NCBI GenBank assembly: GCA_020055645.1
Contig: JAECZT010000009.1
Span: 434,001 to 498,000, forward strand
Source: Tomocerus qinae
Lineage: Eukaryota > Arthropoda > Collembola > Entomobryomorpha > Tomoceridae
DNA length: 64,000 nucleotides
Direction of reading: 5' to 3'
A program made the position numbers and the translations under genes. Positions 13,201 through 22,397 of the stretch are shown piece after piece. Position 1 is the first letter of the stretch; every line of letters begins with the position of its first letter. The notes below the pieces were generated by a model. The model did not search any database. It saw only the letters and a list, made by a program, of their open reading frames with translations, and had not been told where the DNA came from.

Positions 13201-13701
13201 AATAGAACGTTTCGGAACGATCTATACTATATTATAATTACCGGAAGTTTGTATTTATGTCTGTGTGAGTGTCCACTCCCAGTTCCCAAATGTTTACAAT
13301 AGAAGCGGTACAATGCCTTTGTCAACACTTTCAAAAGCAATGAAACCCTATGTTGACACTATTTAGGAACACTAAAACCCTATGTTGGCACTTCTAGTAG
13401 CATTAAAAACTTATATGTGCACTACTGAAAGCAGTAAAAACCTATTTTGGCACTTCTAGAAGCAGTAAAACTGTGTTGTTAACACGTCTAATAGCAATAA
13501 ATACCTATGTCGTCACTTTTAGAAGCTTAGAAAACCTATATTTTAAATTTTTATACCGCGAGAAACTGCAAAGCAGACAGCGCATTGCCCGAATGGCAAA
13601 GTGCGGTTTTACCACTAGTATAGTATGCAGTTAAATCCTGGTTCAATTTCCATTGACACCGATTGCTCGTAAACTAGCAGCTTCTGTAAAACATGGCATA
13701 T
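10281..13701 (+). repeat. Macrosatellite unit 4 (3421 bp, type B)
   Basis: Full unit with the type B variants of unit 2 (near 10799, 11126, 11388 and 11513). Near 13030 it has a private change, CTACGTAACTTGCTC in place of CTACTATC. Confidence 0.95.
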
Positions 13702-13979
13702 ATGACAGCGTAGAGAATTCTTCTGCGGGCTGTGCATTAATTTGAAACCAACTATCCGGTTTCAACTTTAGCCGTAGGAACCGGAAGAATGAACTTTAAA
13801 ATTGTTCGGTATCCCCTTGGCGACTTAGTACAAATGCATCATAGTCAGGGAACTAAAAAGGTACTCCTTTTTGACAGAAAAGGTAAAAAGTACTACTTTT
13901 TCTAAAAAAGCAGTCCTTTTTACCTTTTTACCTTTTTAACCTTATTTACATGTAAAGTGAAGTAAATGGGGCACTCTGC
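13702..13979 (+). repeat. Macrosatellite unit 5, left part
   Basis: First 278 bp of a unit, ending in the CTCTGC target copy where the Polinton begins. The unit resumes after the second CTCTGC at 33603-33608. Without the insertion its length would be about 3418 bp, as in its neighbours. Confidence 0.95.
13974..13979. repeat. Left target-site duplication of the Polinton
   Basis: CTCTGC lies directly before the AGTAGTAG terminus and is repeated directly after the other terminus (33603-33608). An unoccupied version of the site, GGGGCACTCTGCTACATC, is seen in the other satellite units. Six-base duplications are typical of Polintons. Confidence 0.95.
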
Positions 13980-14123
13980 AGTAGTAGAAATACCCGCCAC
14001 CAATATGGACAGCGGGTATTGATTGTTTCACCTGAGACGAAATTCATTGATCGCACCTGGGGTGCTCTACTACTATAGAGTGAGCAGAGACCCGCGAATT
14101 TAGATTCATGCATGTGCTTAGTA
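13980..14123 (+). repeat. Left terminal inverted repeat of the Polinton
   Basis: 144 bp matching the reverse complement of 33458-33602. The first ~49 bases are identical; the differences cluster in two short spots. Starts with AG, as is usual for Polintons. Confidence 0.95.
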
Positions 14124-14138
14124 CACTAAAGCACATGC
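14110..14138. repeat. Hairpin at the inner edge of the left terminal repeat
   Basis: GCATGTGCTTAGT and ACTAAAGCACATGC are near-perfect reverse complements. Only the first arm lies within the terminal repeat. It is followed by TCAC/TCAT short repeats up to about 14176. Confidence 0.6.
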
Positions 14139-14234
14139 GAGCTGTCACTCACTCACTCATTCACTCATTCAGTCACGCACAGCAATCACATCACAAGTAA
14201 CCGGACACTATTAGATAATTAATTAGCACTCACC

Positions 14235-15063
14235 ATGGACCTAAAGAAGAATCTTTTCTTGCTCTTCTTGATTGCCGGATCTGATGGTAAGTTTTTTTTA
14301 AAAAATATTTTATTAATTACTACTAATACCTACTACTAACAATACTAACTAACTATAACTAACTATTTATTATTTTACTTTATGCTATGCTAAATAATAA
14401 AAAATAAATATATTTTAGGATTTTGTGCGGGAGATACGTGTGAGGAGTGTCTGAAGGATAGCCAGTGTGCATATATTGAATATGCTTCTTCACCACCCCT
14501 ATGCCTTTCAGACGATGATGCAGTGCCAGCGCCCTACACCTGCATAACCAGCCTGGAAATTTTCTGCTCGGGTAATATGCTATTATACTATTATTATGCT
14601 ATTATACTATTATTATACTATTACACTATTATTATACTATTATAATACGATATTATTTCTTTTTTTAGTTGTGGATCGAAATAAAGCCATGGCGGGTAAT
14701 GAAGTAGTAGTGGGGGGGTTGAATACAGCCCCCGTCCCTGATGTCATAGCGGTCCAAAATGGAAAGGAAAAGCCAGTACCTGGTATCATAGCGATCCCAT
14801 TGGATGATAAAGAGGATGATGGACTCTCTGACGCGACTCTTTCCGCCATTTGTGAGTTATTATTTATTATTGCATTTATTATTTTTGATTTTATTTATTT
14901 ATTATCACATTATTTATTTTTATTTTATTTATTTATTTATTATTTTATTGCAGCTATTGGATCCTTATTTGCTTTCGCCCTTCTTGACGTGGCAATATTT
15001 TATTTAGTAAAATATTTAAAACAACGATACTGCCCTTATATTCCATACTGTAGGATGGTATGA
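14235..15063 (+). CDS. Four-exon single-pass membrane protein (Polinton accessory gene)
   Basis: Exons read as about 14235-14286, 14419-14571, 14669-14851 and 14954-15063. All three introns have GT-AG ends, all are phase 1, and the total is 498 nt (165 residues). The product starts with a signal peptide (MDLKKNLFLLFLIAGSDG). Then comes a cysteine-rich ectodomain of ~50 residues with seven or eight Cys (CEECLKDSQC and so on), a ~60-residue stalk rich in Val, Pro and acidic residues, and a transmembrane segment in the last exon (GSLFAFALLDVAIFYLV) with a short basic, Cys-containing tail. AATAAATAAATAA follows the stop as a polyadenylation signal. It is the only gene on the plus strand in the left half of the element. 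I recognise no family. It may be a captured host surface protein or a viral surface protein; function unknown. Confidence 0.75.
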
Positions 15064-15293
15064 ATAAATAAATAATATTTATAATATGATTGTGTATTTA
15101 TTTCAATTCATATATTCCTTTTATCCTGATAAATAGTCTATACTACCTATGTCGCTTTTAGTGAAAAGGGGTAGCACCTCGGCAAGGGCATACGATCTAT
15201 ATTATAGAAAATACAGATAGTATACATAAGCGACACGCCACCCGCCTACCTAACTCTAATTTCTAATACAGTTAACAGAAATAAGGTGAATCA
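15064..15293. other. Tail-to-tail spacer between membrane gene and integrase
   Basis: 230 bp between the converging ends of the plus-strand membrane gene and the minus-strand integrase. It holds the AATAAA signals of the former. Short inverted matches (TGTCGCTT near 15150 and AAGCGACA near 15225) could form a stem. No gene seen. Confidence 0.5.
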
Positions 15294-16278
15294 TTACTCA
15301 TGAATTTGATTTATTTCTGAAAAATAAAATCCTCCGAGCACATCCTCACCTGATAAACTTTGTAAATAGTATACAATAGGATTTGACATTTTTATTCCAC
15401 TTATTACAAAAATTTCATCTGTCCAAGATTTATGCCTACCCTTCTTAAAAATCGATTTTGCCCTGTATATTCTCACCTTATCTCCAATTTTTAATTTCGG
15501 TTTACCATCAATCAATTTAAGCGGTTCTTTAGAAAATAACCTATCCCACACCTCCATCTGATTTTCTCTAGTAACTTCTATAGGGGCCATGCCAATGCTA
15601 CGATGTTTTGTATACAGATATGATTCTACAATATTTGGCAAAACATCAATATACCGATATGTGTTTTTATGAGTAAAATACGCGTGAATTCTATTTAATA
15701 TCGTGCGGATAACACGCTCATAAACACTAGCCTTATTTAATGAATATGTATGATAATGGTTGATTCCGTATTCCTTTGTCATTTTCAAAAATACACTGTT
15801 AAAGAATTCAGTACCTATAAAAAACCAAAAATATCTTTAGTATAAGATTATTAAATGATTAATTCAAGAATATACCTTGGTCTGTTTGTAAATTTTTGCA
15901 AACTCGACCCGAGTCTTCAATTATCGATCGGAACGCTTCTGTAGTAGTTACGCCCCCTTTATTTTTTATGGGAATAATCCACAGATATTTTGACAACACG
16001 TCGATAACAAAAAGTAAATATTTCACCCCTCCATTATATTTAGAATATTGAGTCACAAATGCCAAGTCGGCCTGCCACAAATCATCTATTGAATAACTAA
16101 TTGTTTTTCTTGTTTTAAATTTTTTAATAATCCTCTTATGCAATGAATAACTAGGTTCAGTGGATAAAACCTTTTCCAAGGTACGTGTAGAATGAGGCAC
16201 ATGTGTTTTGAATGAACTAATTCCACTAAATGCTCCATACTGCTTTGGGTCTGTATAGAGCTCTTTGATTGTAGACAT
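15294..16278 (-). CDS. INT: Polinton integrase (retroviral-type, DDE)
   Basis: Two coding blocks, 15859-16278 and 15294-15788, separated by a short gap that looks like a small GT-AG intron. The first block has the catalytic aspartates in DLWQADLAFV and LQTDQG. The second has the catalytic Glu in ASVYERVIRT and a C-terminal SH3-like region (KLKIGDKVRIYR ... WTDEIFVI). This is the typical Polinton integrase, which joins the element's ends to target DNA in the nucleus. It is the leftmost core gene of the minus-strand block. Its family is certain; activity is not claimed. Confidence 0.9.
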
Positions 16279-16320
16279 CTTGACACCTATTACTAATCTG
16301 AATTAAATATCAATCAGCAA

Positions 16321-16400
16321 GAGATAGGAGGTAGCGCCGCTTAGGAGGGGCCGAACCCGCGTTAGCGGGTTCTAGCCGCCGGGCCCCGCGCCTCCCCATC
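16321..16400. promoter_or_regulatory. GC-rich nested hairpin between protease and integrase genes
   Basis: GAACCCGC at 16353-16360 pairs perfectly with GCGGGTTC at 16365-16372 across GTTA. Outside it, GGGGCC and GGCCCC, then GGAGG..GCGC and GCGCCTCC can extend the stem. A strong structure in an AT-rich setting, placed just upstream of the integrase start and downstream of the protease end. It could act in termination, processing or promoter function; no direct evidence. Confidence 0.5.
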
Positions 16401-16474
16401 TTCCATATTTATTTCTATGTCAGCAATGACCCACTAAGTAGAGTTAAACTCAATAAACTTATTTATTAATTTTG

Positions 16475-17082
16475 TTAAAAGTTAATACAGCACTGCACAC
16501 AATAATTATTTCGTATTTGTTTAGATTTAGAATAAATTTTATGAGTAAAATCTTTAACAATTCTATTATTAAGAGAGAGATTATTTGATAGACAATTATT
16601 TAACGTTATACAGTGTGACTTTTTTATACACTTGTCAATAAAGTAGAGACAAAAGGCTCCACATGTATTAGTATCGAATGGTTGGTGCTGAATGTTGTTA
16701 GATATTACTTGCATATTTAATTTATTTTGAAATTTGATAAAGTGGCTACCATAATATTCCAAGTTATTACCATAGGAGTCATAAAATACTATACTAGAGC
16801 GTCTATTACTTATATAAACAGCAACCCAATGTAATCCACCTGCCAAAACAGATTTACATTTTAAATTTACAATTAATGTTACAACTAATTATTAGTAATA
16901 ATATAATTTTATAATATATCACAATTACCTTTATTACTTTCGTCTGTATTTACAACTAGAGCGATTGGAAATTTATTTATAGCAACTCTATTTAAAAAGT
17001 CGCATGGTAGAACTGAACAAAACCCCATTTGTTTATTACAAGTTAGAAACCTCAAACAGGAATAAATTTCATTTGTATTCAT
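16475..17082 (-). CDS. PRO: Polinton adenovirus-type cysteine protease
   Basis: The C-terminal block 16475-16846 has the catalytic-type signature LHWVAVYI (His), FYDSYG (Asp) and QHQPFDTNTCGAFCLYF (Cys), as in adenain/Ulp1-like proteases. An upstream block (~16930-17082, starting MNTNEIYSCLRF) matches the N-terminal part of the family and is separated by an intron-like gap. In related viruses this enzyme matures capsid precursors. Its ATG overlaps the stop of the capsid gene by four bases (17079-17082, ATGA on the minus strand). Confidence 0.85.
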
Positions 17083-18362
17083 CCCTCCCGAAAATATGTA
17101 TTCATTAATTTATCTATACAAAGAACGGCTTGACTTTCAATGTACACAATACATGCTGTTGCTGAAGGTAATGGTTTTTTAAAATTTAATTCTATTCTTA
17201 TAGTTCCATTGCGTTCCGGCGTGAATGCATTTAATGTTTTACACGATTGTAAATCAAAGGCGTATATAGTATATCCCTTCTTGAACATTTCAAAAGTGAT
17301 ATCCGTTCCTGAATCATCACCCAAACTATTGGTTGAAAGATATAAATGAAAATACGCCCTCATGTACAAATCCTGATCATAGTCAAGAGTCATCATCTTT
17401 GCTCCATACATATCATTATTGACAACTAAATTTAATGCATTAAGATCAAAATGTTTGAAATCAAATGGATTTTTATCATATGCTCCCGCAACTGACAATG
17501 AATCCAAGAGTCCAATCAATATTCTAGTAGGTAGCACACCAGACAAAATTGTTTCATTAGTTATTGAACTATTATCCTTTGGTATTGTAAAGGATCTAAT
17601 GTCAACCTTCTTCATAGGCATCTTAATAAGAGCACCGCTATGTAATAGTTGATGATGCTTCAATGCTATCGATGGTAAGATTGTATACGATCTTACATAC
17701 AAAACAGCAGATGCTAAAATCAATTTGTAGGCAGCTCCAGCAACCTTTGAGTTTAAACAAAAGGCATCCGAACTTCTAGTCAGTTTAATTCGAATTGACG
17801 CTCCAGGAATTAAATATCTTTGCACGAAGAATATATCCGTATACAATTTAGAGCAAAATTCAAACGTTTTGCTCAATGCTACCATTTTTGATCTTGCACT
17901 AAACCCCGTGCACGAATCGTCCAGTGCGGCTGGGTCCGACTCTGTTACATATCCCTGAACATATCCTATTGAATCTTTCCACTCTTTACCATAGTTAAGT
18001 AGTGTTTCAAAGAATGCACGATATGGATGTAATGACTAACTAGTACTAATTAAAACCTCATTAACATATACTTCTACAATAGAAAACATAGAGTTACATG
18101 CATTATTACACAAAGCAACTTCGTCGGTTTGTTTAATTGCCGCTTTTACATTATCTGTAACTTTTCCCCTCACATATATGTATGTTTCGTATAAATCCCT
18201 ATACAGATTCTCTGAGGGCGGTATATTAAATTCTATAGGAGCTACAGCATTATCGACCACAGAACTAGTTGGATGATATTCCCCTAGAACTGTTGACGTC
18301 ACCGTCGGGTCGATAGCTATATCACTTGTCACATCACACTCTGATCTAAGAACAGCCCTCAT
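17079..18362 (-). CDS. MCP: Polinton major capsid protein (double jelly-roll type)
   Basis: Two long coding blocks, 18036-18362 and 17079-17885, read as the N- and C-terminal parts of a ~430-residue protein. Beta-rich sequence, position between minor capsid gene and protease, and size fit the Polinton double jelly-roll capsid protein. No single catalytic motif exists to confirm it; the call rests on gene order and overall character, with stretches such as FHPYRAFFETLLNYG typical of the family. I used the ATG at 18360-18362. Confidence 0.8.
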
Positions 18363-18469
18363 TGTCAATCAAAAATAGATTTCTTTACAAAATGTTGTCT
18401 TTGTTTTTCCTTCTTTCTTGACTTCACTCGCTTCTTAGCACCAACCTTCCGCTTTTTATGCTTGATAAC

Positions 18470-18981
18470 TTTACCACCCTTCTTCGACCTACGTCTCACC
18501 TTTTTAATTTTTATTTGACCGAGATTTTTTAGTTGATTTTCTCCGTTTCATACTCCGTTTGAGACCCTCCCCGTCTTGAATATTTTTACTAATATCCTTT
18601 AATGCTCCAATTCCTCTGTCTTTGATCGTTTCTCTAACGTTTCTTCCTTTAATAATGTCTGAAACAGACGATTTCGCAAACGTTTTTGCTGCAGGGAGTA
18701 AATATCTTTTTCCTAAAGGGAGAAGAGTTCTTGCTAATGTCGAAAATATTCCTCCCCAGCCTGAACCTTTTTGCCTTCTAGCACCTTAACACAATCAACA
18801 CCCTTTTATATCAACTTTTACCATTCAATATATCATATATGTTTTTTTTACAAATTTAATACACATACCCTGAAAATATACTAAACCAGAAGACCCGCCC
18901 CACTGACTGTATGAGTCATCCTCATGATTATAGTAGTCAGTATCAAATCGCTCTAACTGATGTCTCTGATATTTGTTCATG
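18470..18981 (-). CDS. Small basic Polinton protein with glycine-rich head
   Basis: A first exon-like block (~18869-18981, MNKYQRHQLERFDTDYY...) is followed by a second (~18520-18787) containing GSGWGGIFSTLARTLLPLGK and a Lys/Arg-rich tail (MKRRKSTKKSRSNK). The GSG-GIF/L pattern followed by an amphipathic stretch and a basic tail is common in a small virion-associated protein of Polintons, often compared with adenovirus pVI or core proteins. A second very basic reading frame (KKVRRRSKKGGKVIKHKKRK) overlaps near 18377-18520. Splice sites around the gap are plausible. Confidence 0.55.
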
Positions 18982-18992
18982 TTTCTTAATTT

Positions 18993-19784
18993 CTAGTGTT
19001 TTCTTCTAAAAAATAAGACACAGGATAAACAACCAGATGTAAAATGAATCTTATCTCCCGATTCATTTCGAACAGCAATGTGTATGTTGGAAATATAACT
19101 TTGATTTAATTCTAGAAAATATAAATTTGTAAATATATGCTGCACAGTTTTTCCATGAGCGTCACTGGAATTATTAGGTATGACTCTTAACACATTAGCC
19201 TTAATATCACCTAAAAATTGATCTGTGACTATATTACAATATACAAACATTTGCGTATTACCGCTATTCCAATTAGGTTCATAAGTAGATGTTACCCTTC
19301 CTTTACTAAACACCGTTCCTGCATCAAATCCAAATATTGCCAACAATTTGTCCGATAAAATCAATTCGACATTTGGTGAGTCTATTTCAACTAAAGATTC
19401 ATACTTTCCAATACCGAATCTAACATTAATATTATGATTTTTCTTAACCATATCAGTACAAAATTCTTGATGAATCTTCGTAACCAATTCTCTTAAATTA
19501 TAAATATTGTTAGGTACATAATATTCTAAATTTACATCAACATTTTTAATTCCATTTGCTTCTAAGAGCCACCTCTTAAGAATAATCTTCCTTTCTAAAG
19601 ATGATGCATCGTCGGGAAATATTTTGTTTGTTTGTGTGTAAGATATTTCCGTTAATGCTACTTCATATTCATCTTTAGATATTTGTAATGGGGTGTACAA
19701 CTCGTTTCTAAAATCAGATATGGTGTTTAATGGATAATGGCTCATAGAGCCATTTGACAAACATGTTACATAAAATCCCGCCAT
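18993..19784 (-). CDS. mCP: Polinton minor capsid protein (penton-like)
   Basis: 263 residues, ATG at 19784. It starts MAGFYVTCLSNGSMSHYPLN, the usual opening of the Polinton minor capsid (single jelly-roll) protein, and has the family's DFRNELYTPLQISKDEYEVAL block near the N-terminus. Beta-rich throughout; ends in FFRRKH. It lies just upstream of the small basic protein and the major capsid gene, as in other Polintons. Its start overlaps the end of the next gene by 19 bases. Confidence 0.85.
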   Translation of the reverse strand: MAGFYVTCLSNGSMSHYPLNTISDFRNELYTPLQISKDEYEVALTEISYTQTNKIFPDDASSLERKIILKRWLLEANGIKNVDVNLEYYVPNNIYNLRELVTKIHQEFCTDMVKKNHNINVRFGIGKYESLVEIDSPNVELILSDKLLAIFGFDAGTVFSKGRVTSTYEPNWNSGNTQMFVYCNIVTDQFLGDIKANVLRVIPNNSSDAHGKTVQHIFTNLYFLELNQSYISNIHIAVRNESGDKIHFTSGCLSCVLFFRRKH

Positions 19785-20329
19785 TGAGGGTTTGGATTAA
19801 CCGCAACAATAGCTCTTACAAGATTTTCAATCATCGTCACTGGCAATGTTAGTCCTTGTCCAATTGTAGTGCCATCAGGCCTTCGTATATGAAGAAAGGC
19901 GTTAACATCACCAGGCGAAGATATCCATACTCTATATCCCTGATCTATTAAAACCTCAAATTTTCCTTTTACCACAGATTTTGATTTCCTCCCACGCTTC
20001 GGCTTCACAGATTCACAAAGATTTATCTCCTCTTCTACTTCACGTATAACTTTTTCTTCATTCACCAAAGGTTGGTCACTTCCCTCTTGGGTTGGTCGTG
20101 CCGACTTTAGAAAAGAAAAATATATATTTGTTAAAACTATATATTAAAGGGGAATGAATAAACAAATTTAACTTACTTCCATATCGCTGTTTGAGAGCTC
20201 GACTGATGATGATGTTCCTCGGATCAGGCAGCATTTACAACTAACATTCTTACAAACTTTTATTGTAGTTTTACTATCCTTCTTAAATAAATTTAACGCC
20301 AATGCCAGAAGAGTTCCTACCCCCTTCAT
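19766..20329 (-). CDS. Unnamed two-exon protein, possible nucleic-acid binder
   Basis: Exon blocks ~20175-20329 (starting MKGVGTLLALALNLFKKD, hydrophobic then Cys-containing) and 19766-~20104 (acidic, then a KPKRGRKSKS basic patch, then YRVWISSPGDVNAFLHIRR). The intron between them has GTAAGT and AG ends and keeps phase 0. The C-terminal part weakly recalls PC4/Sub1-like single-strand binding folds, but this is a guess from pattern only. It overlaps the minor capsid gene start by 19 bases. Confidence 0.5.
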
Positions 20330-20350
20330 TATTACTATCTCGCTATGCAA

Positions 20351-20592
20351 CCCATGAGTGAGTAGTACTCACACATTATACCCATGTTTTAAGTCTTAAT
20401 TATGGAAATAATCATGCGCAGTTATATTCCTCTATGATTTTACATGATTCAGAGGACGATATAAAAATAATAAAAATACAATTATAAGAATATCACCTTC
20501 TCAATCCTATAATTGTAAAACCATGGAGTAGCAGAAATGTTTGTGCAAAAGTGCAAAAAAAGTTTATTCCAATCTTTAAATATAAAATTATA
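20351..20592. other. Spacer between small Polinton genes
   Basis: About 240 bp, AT-rich, upstream of the gene at 19766-20329. It may hold that gene's promoter; I see no clear motif beyond AT-rich stretches. Confidence 0.4.
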
Positions 20593-21087
20593 TTACAAGT
20601 TTAATTTTTTTTGGTTCTTTCTTAGCCTCTTAGGTTCATTAAGAGGTTGCCAATATTTAGACAAATGAGAAGGAAATGCAGGTGTCATTTCATGCTGCTT
20701 CCTTCTTATTCGTCTTTTAACTACCCTAACAGGAGTTCGTTGGTTGGTTGGTGGACCCTTAGCACTAGAAGTAGGTGTCACTACTGATTTATCTGCAGTA
20801 GACTCCAAAGATAATGATGGAACTGAAAGATTATCTTTTACTGTTTCAACTTTTGTTTTACTTTCTTCTTTAATTACCACAGGAGTGTCTTTTTCAATGT
20901 TTTCCAATGTTGACAATCTTTTAGAAAGGTTGTTTAATAACAAAAGTTTTAAGTCGTCCTGAGTATTTTTATCTGTATATAATAGTTGATTAATATCTTT
21001 TTCAACATTGTCCCTTTCAGAAGGCTTAAAAAATTTGTTATAAACACTTTCTGGAACCAGCTTTAGCTTTTTAAATTTTTCACTCAT
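20593..21087 (-). CDS. Unnamed Polinton protein, 164 aa, helical with basic tail
   Basis: Starts MSEKFKKLKLVPESVYNKFF. The first ~70 residues look helical and charged, the middle is Ser/Thr/Pro-rich, and the C-terminus has a basic patch (RVVKRRIRRKQHE) and a WQPLNEPKRLRKN tail. The KFKKLKLVP opening is similar in style to an unnamed protein common in animal Polintons. Its ATG overlaps the stop of the upstream gene by four bases (ATGA on the minus strand, 21084-21087). Function unknown. Confidence 0.6.
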   Translation of the reverse strand: MSEKFKKLKLVPESVYNKFFKPSERDNVEKDINQLLYTDKNTQDDLKLLLLNNLSKRLSTLENIEKDTPVVIKEESKTKVETVKDNLSVPSLSLESTADKSVVTPTSSAKGPPTNQRTPVRVVKRRIRRKQHEMTPAFPSHLSKYWQPLNEPKRLRKNQKKLNL

Positions 21088-21395
21088 TTTAGTGCAGACA
21101 AAAGGGATGCTAAGACACCAGCCAATGAACCTCCTGTTTGGATTAACAATTTTCTCCTTTTCAATACACTAGCTTTTCTACAAACTAATTTCTTAAATAA
21201 CTTTTTCTTACGTTTTATTTTTGCCAACAGGGAGGGCTGAATAGGTAAAACATTGGCAGAAATGTTAGAAATTATCTCGCACAATGTCAATATCTGTTCA
21301 GACGATGCTATTTTTAACAAAATCTTTTGCTTTTTTGTTGGATAGTTGGCAAGAACTCTTACAAAATCAAGATTACTAATCACACGCTCAGACAT
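21084..21395 (-). CDS. Unnamed Polinton protein, 103 aa, basic with Gly-Ala-Leu tail
   Basis: Starts MSERVISNLDFVRVLANYP. The N-terminal half is helical; then comes a basic centre (KIKRKKKLFKKLVCRK, LKRRKLLIQTGG) and a short hydrophobic end (SLAGVLASLLSALK). Basic-then-hydrophobic small proteins of this kind recur next to the capsid genes of animal Polintons and may be virion or core components. Overlaps the next gene by four bases. Function not known. Confidence 0.6.
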   Translation of the reverse strand: MSERVISNLDFVRVLANYPTKKQKILLKIASSEQILTLCEIISNISANVLPIQPSLLAKIKRKKKLFKKLVCRKASVLKRRKLLIQTGGSLAGVLASLLSALK

Positions 21396-21480
21396 TATAC
21401 AACTGAAAGATAAATTAAATTTGATGGGAACTAAATATAAAATGTGCTGTGCTGTTTTTGTACTTTTTTTTGGGTTTATT

Positions 21481-21951
21481 TTAGTTCATACCTATATAAG
21501 GATGGTGATACAGCCAGTAAGCTTTAATCAAAGAAAGGGCACATTTACGCATGTCAAGTACAGAACATCTGTCGCATTTATCAAATTCCATGTCTAAAAC
21601 AATATCGTCTAAACGGTCTTCTAGATCATAATATAATCGTTGAGGTGTTCTACGGTCAGTCTCTTCGTAAAATAAGAATATGTCAATTTTGTGAGGCTTT
21701 CTCGGATACATGCTTGCCGGTAAAATGTCTTTAGGTCTTTGAAATTCTACATGATGCAGATGATCAGAAGGGATAAAGAGGAAATAACTAGTATTATGGC
21801 ATAGCATTACCGGGGGAGGTTCACTACCAAAATAATAGCGAACATTATTAGTACTATTGCCATTTATTATAGCAATTTCATGTGAATAATCGTCACTATC
21901 TTCAATTATCTGATTCATGTATTCGATGTAACCGTAGTTCTGCATCCTCAT
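21481..21951 (-). CDS. CxxC/CALS protein, copy 1 of 3
   Basis: 156 residues. It shares a pattern with the next two genes: a short beta-like stretch with SHEIAIINGN near residue 25, a middle part with EPPPVMLCHNTSYFLFI, and a C-terminal CDRCSVLDMRKCALSLIKAY. The spaced cysteines suggest zinc or disulfide binding. No known family recognised. Overlaps the neighbour's stop by four bases (21948-21951, ATGA). Confidence 0.6.
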   Translation of the reverse strand: MRMQNYGYIEYMNQIIEDSDDYSHEIAIINGNSTNNVRYYFGSEPPPVMLCHNTSYFLFIPSDHLHHVEFQRPKDILPASMYPRKPHKIDIFLFYEETDRRTPQRLYYDLEDRLDDIVLDMEFDKCDRCSVLDMRKCALSLIKAYWLYHHPYIGMN

Positions 21952-22397
21952 AGAGCTAAAAGATAACGCTGAATAAACCCCTTACTAAGACTTAGTGCAC
22001 AATCCTTACGATCACTCCGAGAAGCTGTGCAAATAGAGCACGAAGGATAAGCATTGGCATAAAACTCAATGCTCAAAATTTCATGCAGTGTGGTGTTGGG
22101 GTGTACATCAAATGGGAAATATATGTTAATATTATTTGTGGGTGTGGGAAAGATGCTAGGAGGAAGATAGTTTTTTGTGCTAGTCATGCGCTCATTGTAA
22201 CGTAGTTTGTGCAATTGATACGTTTCATAATTAACAATTAAAAAATAATCATTGTTATTTTCCAGCAAACACGGTGGATCAGCGCCTCTGAATATTAATG
22301 GTTCACTATCGGCATCATTATTAATTACAATTTCAGAATCATAATGTTCAAAATCTACCCAATGATACGTTAATGAAATATATTTAATTGGTCTCAT
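21948..22397 (-). CDS. CxxC/CALS protein, copy 2 of 3
   Basis: 149 residues, starting MRPIKYISLTYHWVDFE. Matching landmarks: YDSEIVINNDAD, ADPPCLLENNNDYFLIV, PPSIFPTPTNNINIYFPF, and CSICTASRSDRKDCALSLSK near the end. Same order and spacing as copy 1, so the two are tandem paralogues. Overlaps both neighbours by four bases. Function unknown. Confidence 0.6.
   Translation of the reverse strand: MRPIKYISLTYHWVDFEHYDSEIVINNDADSEPLIFRGADPPCLLENNNDYFLIVNYETYQLHKLRYNERMTSTKNYLPPSIFPTPTNNINIYFPFDVHPNTTLHEILSIEFYANAYPSCSICTASRSDRKDCALSLSKGFIQRYLLAL

Noticed and set aside
1-13979. rDNA spacer or tandem RNA-gene cluster
   Set aside because: No rRNA, tRNA, snRNA or histone sequence recognisable in the unit.
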